DNA from: Microbotryum silenes-acaulis
Lineage: Eukaryota > Basidiomycota > Microbotryomycetes > Microbotryales > Microbotryaceae
Assembly (NCBI GenBank): GCA_003665825.1
Contig: QPFY01000009.1
Span: 992,001 to 1,056,000 of the forward strand
Direction of reading: 5' to 3'
Length of the DNA stretch: 64,000 bases
The notes beneath the pieces were generated by a model, which made no database searches, had not been told where the DNA came from, and saw nothing but the letters and a program-made list of their open reading frames with translations. Below are positions 14,598-26,827 of this stretch, piece by piece. Within the stretch, counting starts at the first letter, position 1. Every line of letters starts with the position of its first letter. Both the position numbers and the translations under genes were made by a program.

Positions 14598-16643
14598 GAT
14601 GATGATGCAGTGGGCACTTGATGTAGTATGCTTCTGAGCGATGGAGCCTGAGCAGCGGGATGGGATGAGACCAAAGGGGAACGCTAAACCTGAGACTTGG
14701 TGGCTGCCACTGCCGAGCCGTGTGTTTGCGCGCCGACCGATCGTTGAGAGCGAGCACAAAGGAAGGCCGTTCGTTCAGGAGGTGCGAGCGCGCACATAAG
14801 CGCCCCGTCGCTGCGCCACACGTGACTTGACTCGCGAGCCTCCGCCTCCGCCGAACAAGGTCACTGCGCCGGCAAGGTTGCGCACGACCCATTTTTTACT
14901 TTCGAGGATAAGGCAACAAAGATTTTAGTCAGATATACGCGATCCCACTCTATGTGCAACTACGCTCTATAGCTTTAGTGGGTAAAGTCATCTCGGTCCC
15001 AGCCTAGTCATCGGAGCGGCAGCGGCCTTTGCTCGACAAGTCGCCGGCACTAAAAAAAACACACGACCGCTAGTTGTCAGATTCTTCGCTTCGAATTTGG
15101 TTCTGCTGAACAAAATTAATTGCAAGCCCACTTCGAAAACACCCACCGAAGCTGGCATATCGACTCCTTTTCCTTTCCGTGGCCTTTGTTCTCCCCGTTC
15201 GATAGGGCATTGCCTTGCCTGATGCCAGTCCTCACAGAGCAAATCACCAAGTTCCTTAGTTCATTATTCTTGTTTTTTCTGACCCTATTTAAAATCAATA
15301 ACCTCAGGCAAGCTATCCAGTCCTCTAGGCAATAGACAATGAGGGGGATTTGCAGCGTGCCACGGCGAGGAGGTCCGTGTGCTCTCTCTTCCCCTCCCTT
15401 TTTTCACGCGTCAGCGTGCGTCGGAGGCAGTGGCGATCCATGCTCTGAAAGGGCAATTGCACAGGGCACTTTAAAGGATTTTGGAGTTGCTGATCCTCAA
15501 GCATTGAAATAGCCCCGCACAAATTCGTTATCTCACTTCCAGCGATCTCCTCAGTTGTTCAAAAAGCTTGTCATGATGGGCGATCGGTCCCGACAAAGGG
15601 AAGGGAGGATCGATCGGCAGCCTTTTTTAGAAGCCACGCGTACGCGTCATCTCGAAGTGATGAAGACATTCTTCCTTTCATTGAGCCCCAATGTTCTTCG
15701 ACCCGGAATATTTTGTCATTTCCATTCGCTTAGTGCGCCACGCTTTCCCCTGTTTAATTTACGAAGTCAAACTTGTGCCAAGGCCCGATTAAGGCCCCAC
15801 TTCGCTTTGGCGCAAAGGGCGCTACGCGGTGAGAGGAACGACGAGGACTTTACTCATTATTACTCTAACTGGTAAAAAAAAAGTGTGAGTTAAGGAATGT
15901 ACCTAAAATCGCTGTTTTTAACTAGGTGGCGGCCCTCCGAGCCGCCTGTGGTGGATGTGACAGCATACTGCTTTGTCTGCCGCACCTGCCTGTGGTGTCC
16001 GTGTTCCGATCAGAAGTCATGTACAAGCTCTGTGGCAACTTTTGTATTTTTTGCCCCAGTCGAACGAAGCTACAGCGTTCCCAGTATTTTCCTTCACTTT
16101 TTAATTGACGTAGAACAGTGCTAACACTTATATTGTATTTAATGGACGGCAAGCGCGTGGCTTTGTATGACATTGCTTCTACAGCAGAGCTCCGCCTGAC
16201 AGGCGGGGCCGCGGCGGGGCGAGGGCTGGCGTCTGTCACGTGATGCGGCGCGCCGGCGGTGTCAGTGTCATTCCGGCAGCCGACCAGCGGCATTAGGGGC
16301 TAAACAACAAATCACACCCCGTGAACAAACCCGCGCCATTTCCTCTAACCTTTTTTTTTCCTCTCCCACTCTCATCGAATTTTGTGACACTCATTCAAGG
16401 AGAAACTCTCGCCACTATGCCCCGGTCCTAAGGTCGCCAGAGAGGGCCAAGTCCCAAGTGAAAAATGTTTCTCTGCTGTCTTTCGTCATTATACCGTTCG
16501 ATTCTCCTGCTATTTGGAATCATCCCGTTAATTTAACGGGATCCCACTGGTATATATTAAAGGTCACCCAGTGTTTCAACCTGCGACGGGTGCCCTGGCT
16601 CGACCTGAGCGGCTCGTAAGATCGCTGATCATAAATTGCCGCA
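14598..16643. other. Long intergenic region, no supported gene
   Basis: About 2 kb. It starts with the promoter of the Ser-rich gene (CACGTGAC near 14819). ORFs such as 15555-15875 lack splice or codon support. Another CACGTGA lies near 16237. T-rich blocks near 16345 and 15050 look like ordinary fungal promoter/terminator sequence. Nothing else recognised. Confidence 0.5.
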
Positions 16644-18190
16644 TTACAAGACACTAGACACGAAGGTCTCGCCCGCGTCCTCCTTTCTCGCCAACTCCTT
16701 CCTCGCCTGGGAGACGACATCCCCCTTACTCGAGCCAGTCGCCCCGCTCTCCCGTCGGGTCAATTCCTCAATCCATGAGGTGAATGCCGTATTGGTGCCG
16801 TAGATCTTATCCAAGATGCCTGGAAAGGGGACAAAGCGGGGAAAGGCAAACCCACAGATGTCAACAAGGACCCGACCGTGCGCGTTGGTTGTGCTCTAGC
16901 GTCGAGAGACAGACAGGGAGCTGACTTGTAATCCCGAGCACGGTCCCCATCACCTCGACCGTTGACGAGGCGATCTGAGACAAGGTCACAGTGCGTCCCA
17001 ACGTCTGATCGCACAATGCTCGTGCGTAATGACCACAGACGTGCAAAGTCCTCTTAAAATAACTTACCAGTGGGCCCAAAATTTTCGGTATAAGCATAGT
17101 GATGCCAATCGTGTTGGAGCGCGCTGAAGCCGCCGACAAAATTGTAGCCCGAGTGGGTGTTGAGAGTGCCGAGTTCGAGCGAGCAGAAGAACATGATCAT
17201 TAGGGACCAGTGCGCGCCGAGAATCATGATTCCCAGGACGATGGGGAGGAGGTTGCTGAAGAGGTGTTCGGGGAGGGTGCAGTAGGTTGATGAGAGCGCG
17301 ACGGGGGCGGTGAATTCTGCGAGGCGGAGGATAGGAGCGCACGCAAGTTTGAGCTCAGCAACCTGTTCCGCAATGCGATACCGATTCTTGAACCATCAAT
17401 CCGATTGACTCACGATGATGCAACTTGTGAACATGCTTGTACAGTTTGGGGTGATGGAACAAGCGATGAACGTAGAAAAACCCGGCCTCCATGCAAAGCG
17501 TGCAAAAGATGTACGTGTAAATGGTCTCGAACGCGCCTGGTAAAGGCGCGGTTGTCGAAAGAGGTCGATATGTCGCCATACCCCACGTCATAGGCAAGGC
17601 AACGAGTACTTGATTCCTCAAGACGATCCAGCATACCTTCTTGTAGTCGGCCACCGAGACGCGCTTGTCCGGTTGAAGCTTGTAAGGTTTCAATACGTTG
17701 TGTAGAGGTTCGTACAGATCAAAAGCCATGAAAATCAAGCCCCCGATCCAATATACGACGCTGGTGATGATGAAGGTACCCCACAGGTTGATAGTGTAGG
17801 GTGAAAAGGAACGGTTCAGGGCTTTGTAGGCTTCGTGGCCGAAGGTCGATTGATTGACCCAGATCGTGAGGCCGATGATGAATACGTTAGGCATGGTGCT
17901 GATGATCTTTCCGTTGAGACGCGTCTCCCTCTTGAGTGCCCATTGATGCTCCTCTGAGATGGATTAAGATGCATGGATGTGTCCGTGCGAGTCAGCTTCT
18001 GCGATGCGAATTCTGCTGGCCTGGTACAAAGTGGGGATTCCTGAGATTCCCCACTGCGGGCGACTGCCAAACCGGGCAAATTGCGGAGTCCGCAAGACAC
18101 CGCGAGACGAGGTCGAGCATGTACTGGGACCAGGGACCAGGAGTCACTGCCATCGTAAGGGATCTCAGTATCCGGTGGTGCGGCCTTCAT
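16644..18190 (-). CDS. FAXDC2-like fatty acid hydroxylase / sterol desaturase family membrane protein
   Basis: Di-iron membrane oxygenase family acting on sterol or lipid substrates in the ER. The histidine boxes are visible: HRLFHH (HX3HH) and HKLHH (HX2HH) at about 17440-17480, and HDWHH near 17110. Between them lie hydrophobic segments (NLWGTFIITSVVYWIGGLIF; LLPIVLGIMILGAHWSLMIM). The order and the phrase TAPVALSSTYCTLPEHLFSN fit the FAXDC2 / C4-methylsterol-oxidase-like branch better than ERG3. At least four exons: the 5' exon near 18000-18190, 17954 to about 17445, about 17330-17070 and about 16835-16644. The C-terminus is charged, without an obvious KKXX signal. The start is uncertain: ATG at 18190 or 18153, in different frames separated by a tandem 7-bp duplication (18126-18139). 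Exact substrate unknown. Confidence 0.75.
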
Positions 18191-18835
18191 AGTAGTAAGT
18201 GGATGATGAGATGGAGAGTGTAAAGAAGATGTTGTGGTGGGAACGAAAGAACGTCAAAAGAGGGCGGCAAGTCGAAGCAGCAGTTGAAATCCGAACCTTT
18301 TGAACTCGTGGAACCAAATGCTCCGAACCACTCTCAGGGTGCCGCGTGCCGACGGGCCCATGGCTTCGGCCTCGGCGAGCATCGGCCGCGTGGCACTGCC
18401 TCTGCGCAACGATGCCTTCCTGCCGCCACGCTGGCAGAACTTCAATGACGAAAAAAATGGGGTGCAATACGAATCGATTGCAGTGGATTGGGACAGATTC
18501 GAGATACACCCCTTTCTCTCGGTCTCGGCGTACTTGTTCTCTGCTGGTCCAGGTGACGTAGGGGTTGCAGTCCCGGCTGGCCAACCATTTTCCCACGAGC
18601 ACCCCCCAGTGCACCAACATGGCGTGATGGATGTATCATGTACGCGCATGTTTCATTCAGAAAACGATGAGCTGGGTCAAACACATGGGAAAGTGCAAGT
18701 AAAAATGAAAAAAGGCGGCAAAGGATGAAAAAAGGAAGAGAACGAGAAGATCGCCCTCCACGGCGCCCAAACGATTGTCCTAAGGATACACAACCATCAA
18801 CCATCATGGCGTTCGCCCCTCTCCGTCCTCCTCTA
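18191..18835. other. Intergenic, mostly 5' UTR/promoter of the hydroxylase gene
   Basis: No convincing gene. The minus-strand ORFs here (18165-18650) could hold a non-coding first exon or 5' UTR of the neighbouring gene; I see no conserved motif. Confidence 0.4.
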
Positions 18836-21800
18836 CTACAGCACCTCGGAAAGGGTCGAGAACGCCTCCTTATAAGCCTGCAACAGCCCCTTGATCCTCG
18901 TCCTCTCCGCCGTCAACGCTTCATCCTCATGCAGCAGATCCGCGAACAAACTCTCCTTGTACAACGACGCGACGAGACGGTTCTGGACGGATTCGCGGGA
19001 AAAGTTGACGAGGAGGTGCATGATGGCTTTAGGGACAAGGTCTTGGATCGTTTGGCGCACGATGGAGAAGTAGGACGAGATGAGCGCGCGGATCAAGGTC
19101 GTTTCCATCTCTTCTCGTTCGGTTAGCCCGTTATGAGGATCGGCTGAAGCGGCGGGGCTCTGCAGGAGTCAGAATGGAGAACGAGGTCAGTACGTTTCGT
19201 TTCAAAGCCCGTGTAACGCTCTTCTTCAAACTGACCGCTTCAAGATGTTTTTCCAACGACTTCATATCAAACGCCGCCGCGTTCCCTTCGAACCCTCTCC
19301 TCCCCGAAAGCGGGTTCTCTCCTCGTTCATGCAACATCGAAGCATGGATACTACTCGCGGCCCCTCTTGATCCCAACGCATGCTGCATCCCATTCCCACC
19401 ATGTTCGGACCCGGTCAACTCCGTTCCGCCGAAAAAGTAGTTGAGGAACGACTCCTTTGCTGATGCGTGAGAGGGGGCTGAAGATCCGTAATGAGAGGCG
19501 GGGAACCCAGCCGGACCTGCAACACCACTCGCAGTGAGATTCGACGATGCACCATTCGCCTTCGGGACTGCCAATGCTTTGGCCGAGCCCGATCCGGTCC
19601 TCCGTTGCCCCGCTCCGGAAGCCACACTCGGCCCCCCAACGAACTGAGCGAAATCGGGTCCATTACGTGCACGATCGTGGATCGTCGATGAAGCGGACCG
19701 AGTCTTGGACAAGGTTTCGTTTCGTCCGTTGCGAGCGACAAATCCACTCTGGTTAAAATCGTCCTCTTCTTCCGGTCCGGAACCATCTCGTTCCTCCTCT
19801 TCGGACGAAGACGACTTCTTGTCCGCGATCGCAGCTTGCCGCCGTCGTGCGACCTCCCTCGAAGACTCTTGCGCCGCCGTCGCTGAACCGGCCACGAAAG
19901 CGGGGTGGTTCGTGTTGATGTAAGCGGCTTGGATCGAGATAAGCGACTGGACGTATTCCGAGGTCGGGCCCAGTCGTTCTCGCAACAGTTCAGACACAAC
20001 CTCGATCAACTGAGCGTGAAGTCGAGGGTATCGTTGCAGCTCGGTCGAGGTGCAGTTGTGGCAAATCTTCATCAACTCCTCGTAAACGAGTTCGACGCAA
20101 CGCAGCGACGGCGGTTCGAGCAACTTGATCTGAGGCTTGACGAGCAAATCGAACGCGACTTCGGGAACGAATAGCGAAGGTCGAGGTCCGGTCGAGTTGC
20201 GGATCGCGGTGCGGATATCCTGTACGGTCAAGTTGTGCGTCGGATTGATCGATTCGAGCGCATGGCCAAAAACGTCGTTGAAGATGTAGTATATGCGAGC
20301 GCCACCGCACAGCTCCTTGGTAGAAATTTCCAACGAAGTACCGTCGATCGAAGCGACAAAGTCTCGCACAAACTGCGTCATGAGCTGCAGGATGAGCGAC
20401 CCGCGGTGCTGCTCGCCGAGGAAGGTCGAGTCACCGAATGCGTTGAGCTCTTGCTGCGTCTGCCCCATCAACGTGTTGAGTCGCGCCTTCATATCGGGCA
20501 ACTTGTCACGTATGTGATTCATCAGGACCTGGTTCAACGTCTTGGCGAGAAACTTTGTGCCGCAGCGATGGGCGATGTTGCGATAGCCGGGGTGGTTGCG
20601 GAAGAACTCGCGTTCGGAAGCGGCATGATCCTCCATCGACTTGTTGGCGATGATGTCGGCCTGACTGCGACCGACGACGCCGACAAAACCGAGCTTGAGC
20701 GGGTAGACGCGTCCTGTGAGGATATCGAGCGCGTTCGTGCCGGCGTCCATGATGTCGAGTTTGGTCAGCACGCCGATCGTGCGTCGCCCTTGCGGGTCGA
20801 CCGTGCGAGCGAGTTTGAGTGCCTCCGAGTTGGCGAGATCGACGTTGGCGGGGGAAATGGCGAGGATGACGCAGTTGGGCTTGGAGACAAAGTCGAGGAC
20901 GAGATTGCGGATCTGGCGCTCAATGTCGGTCGGTTGGTCCCCGACGGGAATTTTGGTCAGGCCGGGCAAGTCGACCAAGGTCAAATTGAGCACGTGCGGC
21001 GAGTAGATTTCTAACGGCGACAGCGAGAGCTAGGATTAGTCTTTCATCACGTGGAGTCTGGTGAGGTGGCACCGTGACTGACTAAGATGGATCGGTAATC
21101 GCGAGATGCCCTTGTTGCCGCCGGCGACGCGCAAGGTCTCGTTCTCAATCTCCTTGCGGATCTCGTTAAAGTCGTAGTAGCGTCGATCGATGTGCAAGAA
21201 TTCGCCATACTCGACGGGCATTGAAGCAGCAGCTGTAGCCGAGGAGGAGGACGAGGAGGCATAGTTGTTGTGGTTGGGGGCTGCTGCGTCGCCGAGCGAG
21301 GATTGGGACGAGGAGGCGACGCCCTCGTGGCCTACGATTGGCAGCGGCGGAGGTGTGTGAACAAGGTGCAGTACGAGTGGTCGTCGAGTGACGATGCCTT
21401 GTCCCCGGGGTAAAAAGTCCTTGCCGACGATGCTATATGAAGGTGCGAGCGAGCAGGGACGCAGCGCGTCAATGAACACGCTCAAGTGCGAAGCCAAGTG
21501 CTCCAACAAGACGTAGACCTACGTTTCGAGTACGGACGACTTTCCACTACTTTGTGAGCCACTATTAGCGGGGGTAGAGAAAGAGGGGGTCAGCAGGAGG
21601 CCCGCTACAGGAGCGGGTACAGGTCGAACTCGTATTGGGCCAAGCTTGATTGCTTACACGACAACAATCTGAGGCAAGTCGACTGCATCACCACCCACGG
21701 CAGAGAAGGCTGTTTGAACACGGGACGCGGTGTCAGTTACCAGCCGCAGTGCCGAATGAACGCGAGTGAGGTGCAACCCCGGTTCGACACGATCGAGGAG

Positions 21801-21870
21801 CGAGAGGGAGGCCAGAGGGGAACTCACTGGCTTGCAGTCGGTTGACGACTGAAATCAAATCGCTGTCCAT
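18836..21870 (-). CDS. DNM1: Dynamin-related GTPase of mitochondrial/peroxisomal fission
   Basis: Forms helical collars that divide mitochondria and peroxisomes. Exon 1 (ATG at 21870) reads MDSDLISVVNRLQA. The next exons give AFSAVGGDAVDLPQIVV, then the P-loop GSQSSGKSSVLET, then IVGKDFLPRGQGIVTRRPLV. The G3 motif DLPG and G4 motif TKLD lie in the long exon 21002-19131. The stalk sequences TKELCGGARIYYIFN, RTAIRNSTGPRPSLFVPEVA and VELVYEELMKICHNC match Dnm1 rather than Vps1. An insert B of about 200 residues, Ser- and acid-rich, ends in ESFLNYFFGG, another Dnm1 hallmark. The GTPase effector domain is in the last exon (19108-18836). An additional low-complexity insert (21340-21230, Ser/Ala/Asn) interrupts the GTPase domain. 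Divergent from the TBC gene. Confidence 0.92.
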
Positions 21871-22077
21871 GGGTGGCGACTCGGAACCGAAGCGCTCCGT
21901 GGGCGGTGAAAGGGTGTGAAAGGTGTGAAAGGGGCGGGCAAGCGGGGCGAAGAATCGAGCGAGGCTGATGACGCGTGTCACCGGCCGCGCCAATTCGAAA
22001 TAAATGCAGTCGCTGGCCAGTTCTCGGCGCAAACGCGCGACCCTTATACGCCTTGAGCTTTGAGCTTGAGCGGCCAG

Positions 22078-22110
22078 CCAGAGCAAGGCCAGAGCAAGGC
22101 CAGAGCAAGA
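22078..22110. repeat. Three tandem 11-bp units between divergent genes
   Basis: CCAGAGCAAGG is repeated three times (last base differs) in the 390-bp divergent promoter of DNM1 and the TBC gene. It could be a transcription-factor array or a simple slippage repeat. Confidence 0.6.
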
Positions 22111-22260
22111 GGTCCGAGCTCGATGATCGACCGACCCACAAGCTCCTTTCCGCTTGCTTCGTGCTCCTCCGTCCGCAGCCATCACCAGCCCCGATCACAT
22201 GTCTCGCCGGTGACGCGCTCTGAGCCCCTGAAGCTCTGACCCCACCCCCACTCGCCCAGC

Positions 22261-23890
22261 ATGAGCGCCAACATCGACGAGTTCACCGACACGCTCAATG
22301 CCGAACAGTCAGTAGTCCCCCACCTGAACTCTCGACGGCGATGCGCCCACCGGCTCCACCTCGCTGACTTTGTCACATCCCACTACCTATACCTAGATAC
22401 GTCGACTTGCAAAAGCTAAGGTCCTACTCTCGTTACGGCATCCCTCCTGCCATCCGAGGAGTACGTCCTCCATGTGTCGGCCAGCTCATTGCTGGGGGGA
22501 AATGCAGCCGCACCTCTTGCGCGTTCAGCTCACACCATGCTTTGATGTTCTTGTGATGTTCTTTGCATCAGGAAGTATGGCTGTATTTGTTAGGCGTTCT
22601 ATCGCCAGATCGAAGTAAGCCGCTTTCTCTCCGTCGTCCGTGGGGGAGTATTGATGCTGATCTCGAGCCCCTTCTTGCCTTTTCACCAGCCAACGAAATC
22701 GTCAGTCATCGCACTTCGGACTTGAAAGATCAAACGTCCCCTACCAGGTGTCAGCGCTGACTTCTGCCCCTGTCCCCGACCGACTTCCTCCCTAGACGTC
22801 GGTCCGATCGAAATATGCCTCCTACGCCAACATGGATAAGCTACCGCCGACCCACGCCCACCGCCTCCGTCTCGAATGCACACGCTACTACAACCGTCGT
22901 CTCGTCCCTTACGCCCGTAGACGACGCCAACCCGGTCTCGCCCCCAATTCGATGACCACCTCGGCGATGATTCGCCTTTCCCTTACCACGTCAATGCCCT
23001 CGACGTCGCCGGGGACGAGTTCGATCGCGGTCAAAACGAACAATGAGGACGATGCGATGGATATCATGGCTTTTACGACCTCGGTCGAGAATGTCTTGTC
23101 CGCTTATTTGAATAGGAATTTGGCGACAGAGTATCATCATGGGTTGGTCCCGTTGGTTGCGCCGGTGAGTGAGGAGCATTCATCGCGAATGGGCGAATCG
23201 TATAGCGGACTTGGCCTCATGATTTTGGTTATTTGGGTCGACAGTTGGTCTGGACGCTCAAGACGGAAGCGGGGATGTACTTTTCCTTTGAACGACTCAT
23301 GACCATTCGAGGTCACTCACCCCGAACCGCCTCCCCGAAGAAGCTCAATCCTCAAAACTGACCCCTCCCTCCTCCCACCACCCACAGAAGAATACACCTC
23401 GAAGCACCCCCTCCCCATGCGCCTCACCTTCTTCATGACCATCTTCCGACAATTCCTCCCCGACCTCTTCTCCTACTTTGAAGAAGAAGCCGTCGATACG
23501 CGCGAACTCGCCGCCGCCTGGCTCGAATCGCTCTTCTCTCGTGAGATGCCTATAGGTATGTTGATGCGAGTTTGGGACGTTTATTTTAGCATTCAAGACC
23601 CGATGGAGTTTCATCCGTTCGTGTGTTTGGCGATTTTAACGACGTGCAAGGACGCGTTGGAGGAATTGGATCAGAGTGAGGTTAGGAGTATGTTGTTGAG
23701 TTTGCCCGTGATGGATGTCGATAGGGTCAGTTCGGGGGCGCATGAATCAGCAGACACTGGTGCGGAGCTGTGCTGATAAGGACCCAGCGATCTGCCTTTC
23801 TGACAGCTTGTCGTGGAGGCGCATAATCTTCGATTGTCTTATCAACACTCGCAAACGAGGGGCGGAGGTCAATGGGCTGTCGATTATTAA
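22261..23890 (+). CDS. TBC-domain protein, Rab GTPase-activating family
   Basis: Starts MSANIDEFTDTLNAEQ at 22261. Exons follow at about 22398-22460 (YVDLQKLRSYSRYGIPPAIR), 22572-22615 (EVWLYLLGVLSPDR), 22796-23163, 23246-23311 (LVWTLKTEAGMYFSFERLM), 23392-23723 and 23811-23890, ending LRLSYQHSQTRGGGQWAVDY. Family signatures are GIPPAIRGEVW at the start, MRLTFFMTIFRQFLPDLFSY and the C-terminal MRVWDVYF. The arginine-finger motif IxxDxxR appears as LRLECTR (Arg kept, Asp to Glu), and the glutamine finger YxQGM appears as YHHGL, so catalysis may be altered. TBC proteins act on Rabs in membrane traffic; the partner Rab is not predictable. Converges on PCNA with a 370-bp gap. Confidence 0.82.
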
Positions 23891-24262
23891 GCGGCCGGCC
23901 AGATTCGAAGCACGGTGTTGGTTTCGTAAGCATGTGGTCTCTACCATGTTGTAACATCAAGCCAGGATTTATCCGAAACTCTGTTCCGCAATTTCTCGAC
24001 GCGGCACAGAGACAGTGATACCGCTGATTTACACGAGACGAAAGAAAAGGGTTGGAGGACGAACCGAAGTCGCAGAAAAGCCCAAAAAGAGACACACAGG
24101 TTGTTGCGGAACACAGGGGGCTAGAGACAGGTTTCAAGACGGGACGGTGAGAAAAAGGGCCAAAATAACAGGGGATCCGAACTATGGGGGCTATAAGCGA
24201 GAAAAGAAAAGATGCGTTTTGTTGCTGCTTCGAACGCCGTTTGGGAGGCTCCGATCTCTTCT

Positions 24263-26522
24263 TTACTCGTCCTGTCATTCGTGCGGAATAGAACGTGTCA
24301 GTCGAGATGGATGCAGGGGCGGATGTGGGGCAGCTTACGGCGATCTTGGGTGCAAGGTAGTATCGGATATGTCCGCCCTCGAACGGGTACTCGACGAGCA
24401 AGGGCACCTCGTTCGACATGTGCAGCTGTCAAACGCACGGAGGAACCGGATCAGCTTCTTATTCCCAGACTTCTTTCGGCTGAGATGTGCCGAAAACCTA
24501 CGCGAACGGTTTCACTCAGAGGTGTCGACTTTGCAAAGTTGCTCAAGTACTTGATCGAGAAAGTCAAGTTGACCGCCTATGAAGGAAGATTTCATCAAAA
24601 GCGCATGAGCAAGCCATAATCCACGAGCAAACCTCGCAGTACCTGCGCCACTGACCTGTGAAAGATTGATAGTGACCTTGCGCGCGGCCGCAGCATCAAC
24701 ATCGCCCTTGGCCTTCTTTCCTTTCTTGCCATTCGCTTCCGGCGCCTTGCGCTTCTTGGACTTGTCCTTCCCGTTCACAGTCGCCTTCTTGCCCTTACTG
24801 CTTTTGCTCGCGACCACCTCCTCTTCCTCCTCGTCTTCCTCGTCGGCATCGACTTCGGGCTTCTCGTCGGCTTCCTCGTCCTCGTCGTCTACGATGATGG
24901 CCTTCTTCTTGCTCTTCTTGGGCTTGACATCGGCCTCTTCTTCATCCTCGTCATCAATGACGACCTGTTTAACGCGAGGCCAAAGTAGCAAATTAGCGGT
25001 CAGCCCTGCCTGAGCCCCACCACAAAAGGAAAGCTTGACCTACCGCATCCTCCTCCTCCTTGGGCTCCTCCTCAGCAACCTCCTCCTCTTCCTCCTCAGC
25101 ATCCTCCTCCTCATCCTCATCCTGCTCCATCCTCTCCCCATCCTTAGCCCCATCACTCTGCTTGAGCGTAACAGCGGCTGTACCAATTTCACCCTCGCAC
25201 GAGAACCTCACGCCGTCCTTGGAGACCTCGATCTTGACGCTCTCTCCCAACTCCTTGAGGTCGCGGATGATGCGCGCGAACTCGGCCGAGGGGAGACTGA
25301 TCTCGGCGTCGTAGACGGTCTCGGGGATGCCGAGGTGCTCTTGGTCAATATCCATTAGCTTCATCTCGTATTCTCCCATGCGGTCGTGCTCTGGAAAGAG
25401 AGAGCGCGAGATTGGACGTCGGATGAAGAAAGGAAGATAATCGCCAAGCGGTTTTCGATCAAGAGGCGAACACGTCAGTTCAATACATTTGGCCGACAAT
25501 GGCCCCATAGTAGGGACGGTCCAAGGAAGAGTGGACTGACTGCCATTCTCAAACAAGAGACCGAGGACATCCTGGCTCTCATCAGCGCGCAGGGTGACGA
25601 TGTCGTCGTTGCTGGCGCACTTGATGATCTTTTGCAAGCTCTGCAGACTCATACCGAGGGACCTAGAAAAGAAACGAAATCGCGCATGAGCACACAGATG
25701 AACCATCGCAGTCGGTGGGCACACGACGCGTCGCCTTGCGCGGCCCCACAAGCTCGTCCGGAACGTACATGTTGCGATCGCATCGATACCTCTGGAACCC
25801 AGTAGCGTCGAGTTGGAGCGAGACCAACGCAACGTGGGAGTTGTCCATGGCTTGCAATTTCTGTGCGGGTGAGGAAAGGGAAGCGCAAGATCGTCGAGTG
25901 ACGACGCGTAGAGACAGAGTTCAGCCACCTGGTGGAATCATCTCGTGAAGAAAACGGTTAGCTCACAAGACCCTCGTCCGAGCAGTCAAAATTGGCATCG
26001 GTGACCAACTCCTTGATGGCTGCGGTGAGGAGGAGTAGTCGTGCGTAAGCATGGGTGGTCGAAACCGCCTTGGATGACTTGGGGCCATCAGGACTGGACG
26101 GGCACGCGACTGACCATCGAGGACCTGTACGATGACGCCGACACGCAGCACATCAGCTCGCCGTTCAACACCCTCGTGAATTACCCTGATCAGAGTCTGC
26201 AACGTACCTTCTTGAGCACTTCGGCTTGTTCGAGACGCGCTTCCTGTGGGCGTGCAAGGGCATTGATGCGATCGATCGCTTGGCTCAGCGTTCTGCGTAC
26301 ATCGACATAACATTCCTGCTTGGTGTCTGCTCCATCCAAACACCCTCGACCAGAGCGAGGATGCAGTTGGACCAGCTAGGTATGCGTGCTACGGCGTGGT
26401 GTTACCACTGGACCGGGCTTTGACGACGCGTGCCCGTCCTGCTCGACGCGACCTCAATTACTGCGGTACGCGTTGCGTTGGGCGTGACGCGTTCCCAAGC
26501 GAAAGCAAGCACTCACAAACAT
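24263..26522 (-). CDS. PCNA: PCNA sliding clamp with a large charged insertion
   Basis: Trimeric sliding clamp for DNA polymerases. A first exon of 6 nt (ATGTTT, 26522-26517) is followed by a 273-bp intron, then [48 protein letters not shown] (ending in YRCDRNM), [20 protein letters not shown], and so on to [13 protein letters not shown] plus a final exon coding DE. These are canonical PCNA blocks in order. After [16 protein letters not shown] comes about 134 residues of acidic then Lys-rich sequence ([34 protein letters not shown]) before [20 protein letters not shown], where yeast and human have about 10 residues. An intron (about 24966-25046) sits within the insertion and the frame is kept, so it is probably translated. 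The junction before IKELV is unresolved. ACGCGT boxes lie upstream and in intron 1. Confidence 0.93.
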
Positions 26523-26664
26523 GATGAGAGATAGAAGGTGAGGTGGAGGAGAAGTAAAGGAGTTCGACGAAGGTGGTCGTACGGAGTGAGCGGGTTGGTG
26601 TAGACGTTAGTGAGCGTTGCAGGGCGGAAAGCGGGAGAGAGAGCGAGCAGGCGCGTCGACGCGT
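26426..26664. promoter_or_regulatory. MCB (ACGCGT) cluster in PCNA promoter and first intron
   Basis: ACGCGT at 26426-26431, 26468-26473 and 26487-26492 (intron 1) and 26659-26664 (137 bp upstream of the ATG). The same word clusters at MCM3, consistent with G1/S co-regulation by an MBF-like factor. Confidence 0.55.
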
Positions 26665-26827
26665 GCAGTCGTGTAGGCGCCGCCCCCCCGCGAATCCCCG
26701 GCGCAGAAAGGCGCGGAAGCTCTCGTCCTCGTCGACCTCGTCACCGGCCATGCAGATCGAGCGCAGCTTTTCTCGGCACAGAGTACACTGGGGCAGGAGA
26801 TCTGAGCCAGCCAAAATGAATGACATA

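Noticed and set aside
15555..15875. 106-codon ORF in the 2-kb intergenic region
   Set aside because: No domain, no splice context, composition like non-coding DNA.
20235..21014. 259-codon ORF antisense to DNM1
   Set aside because: Shadow of the conserved GTPase/stalk exon.
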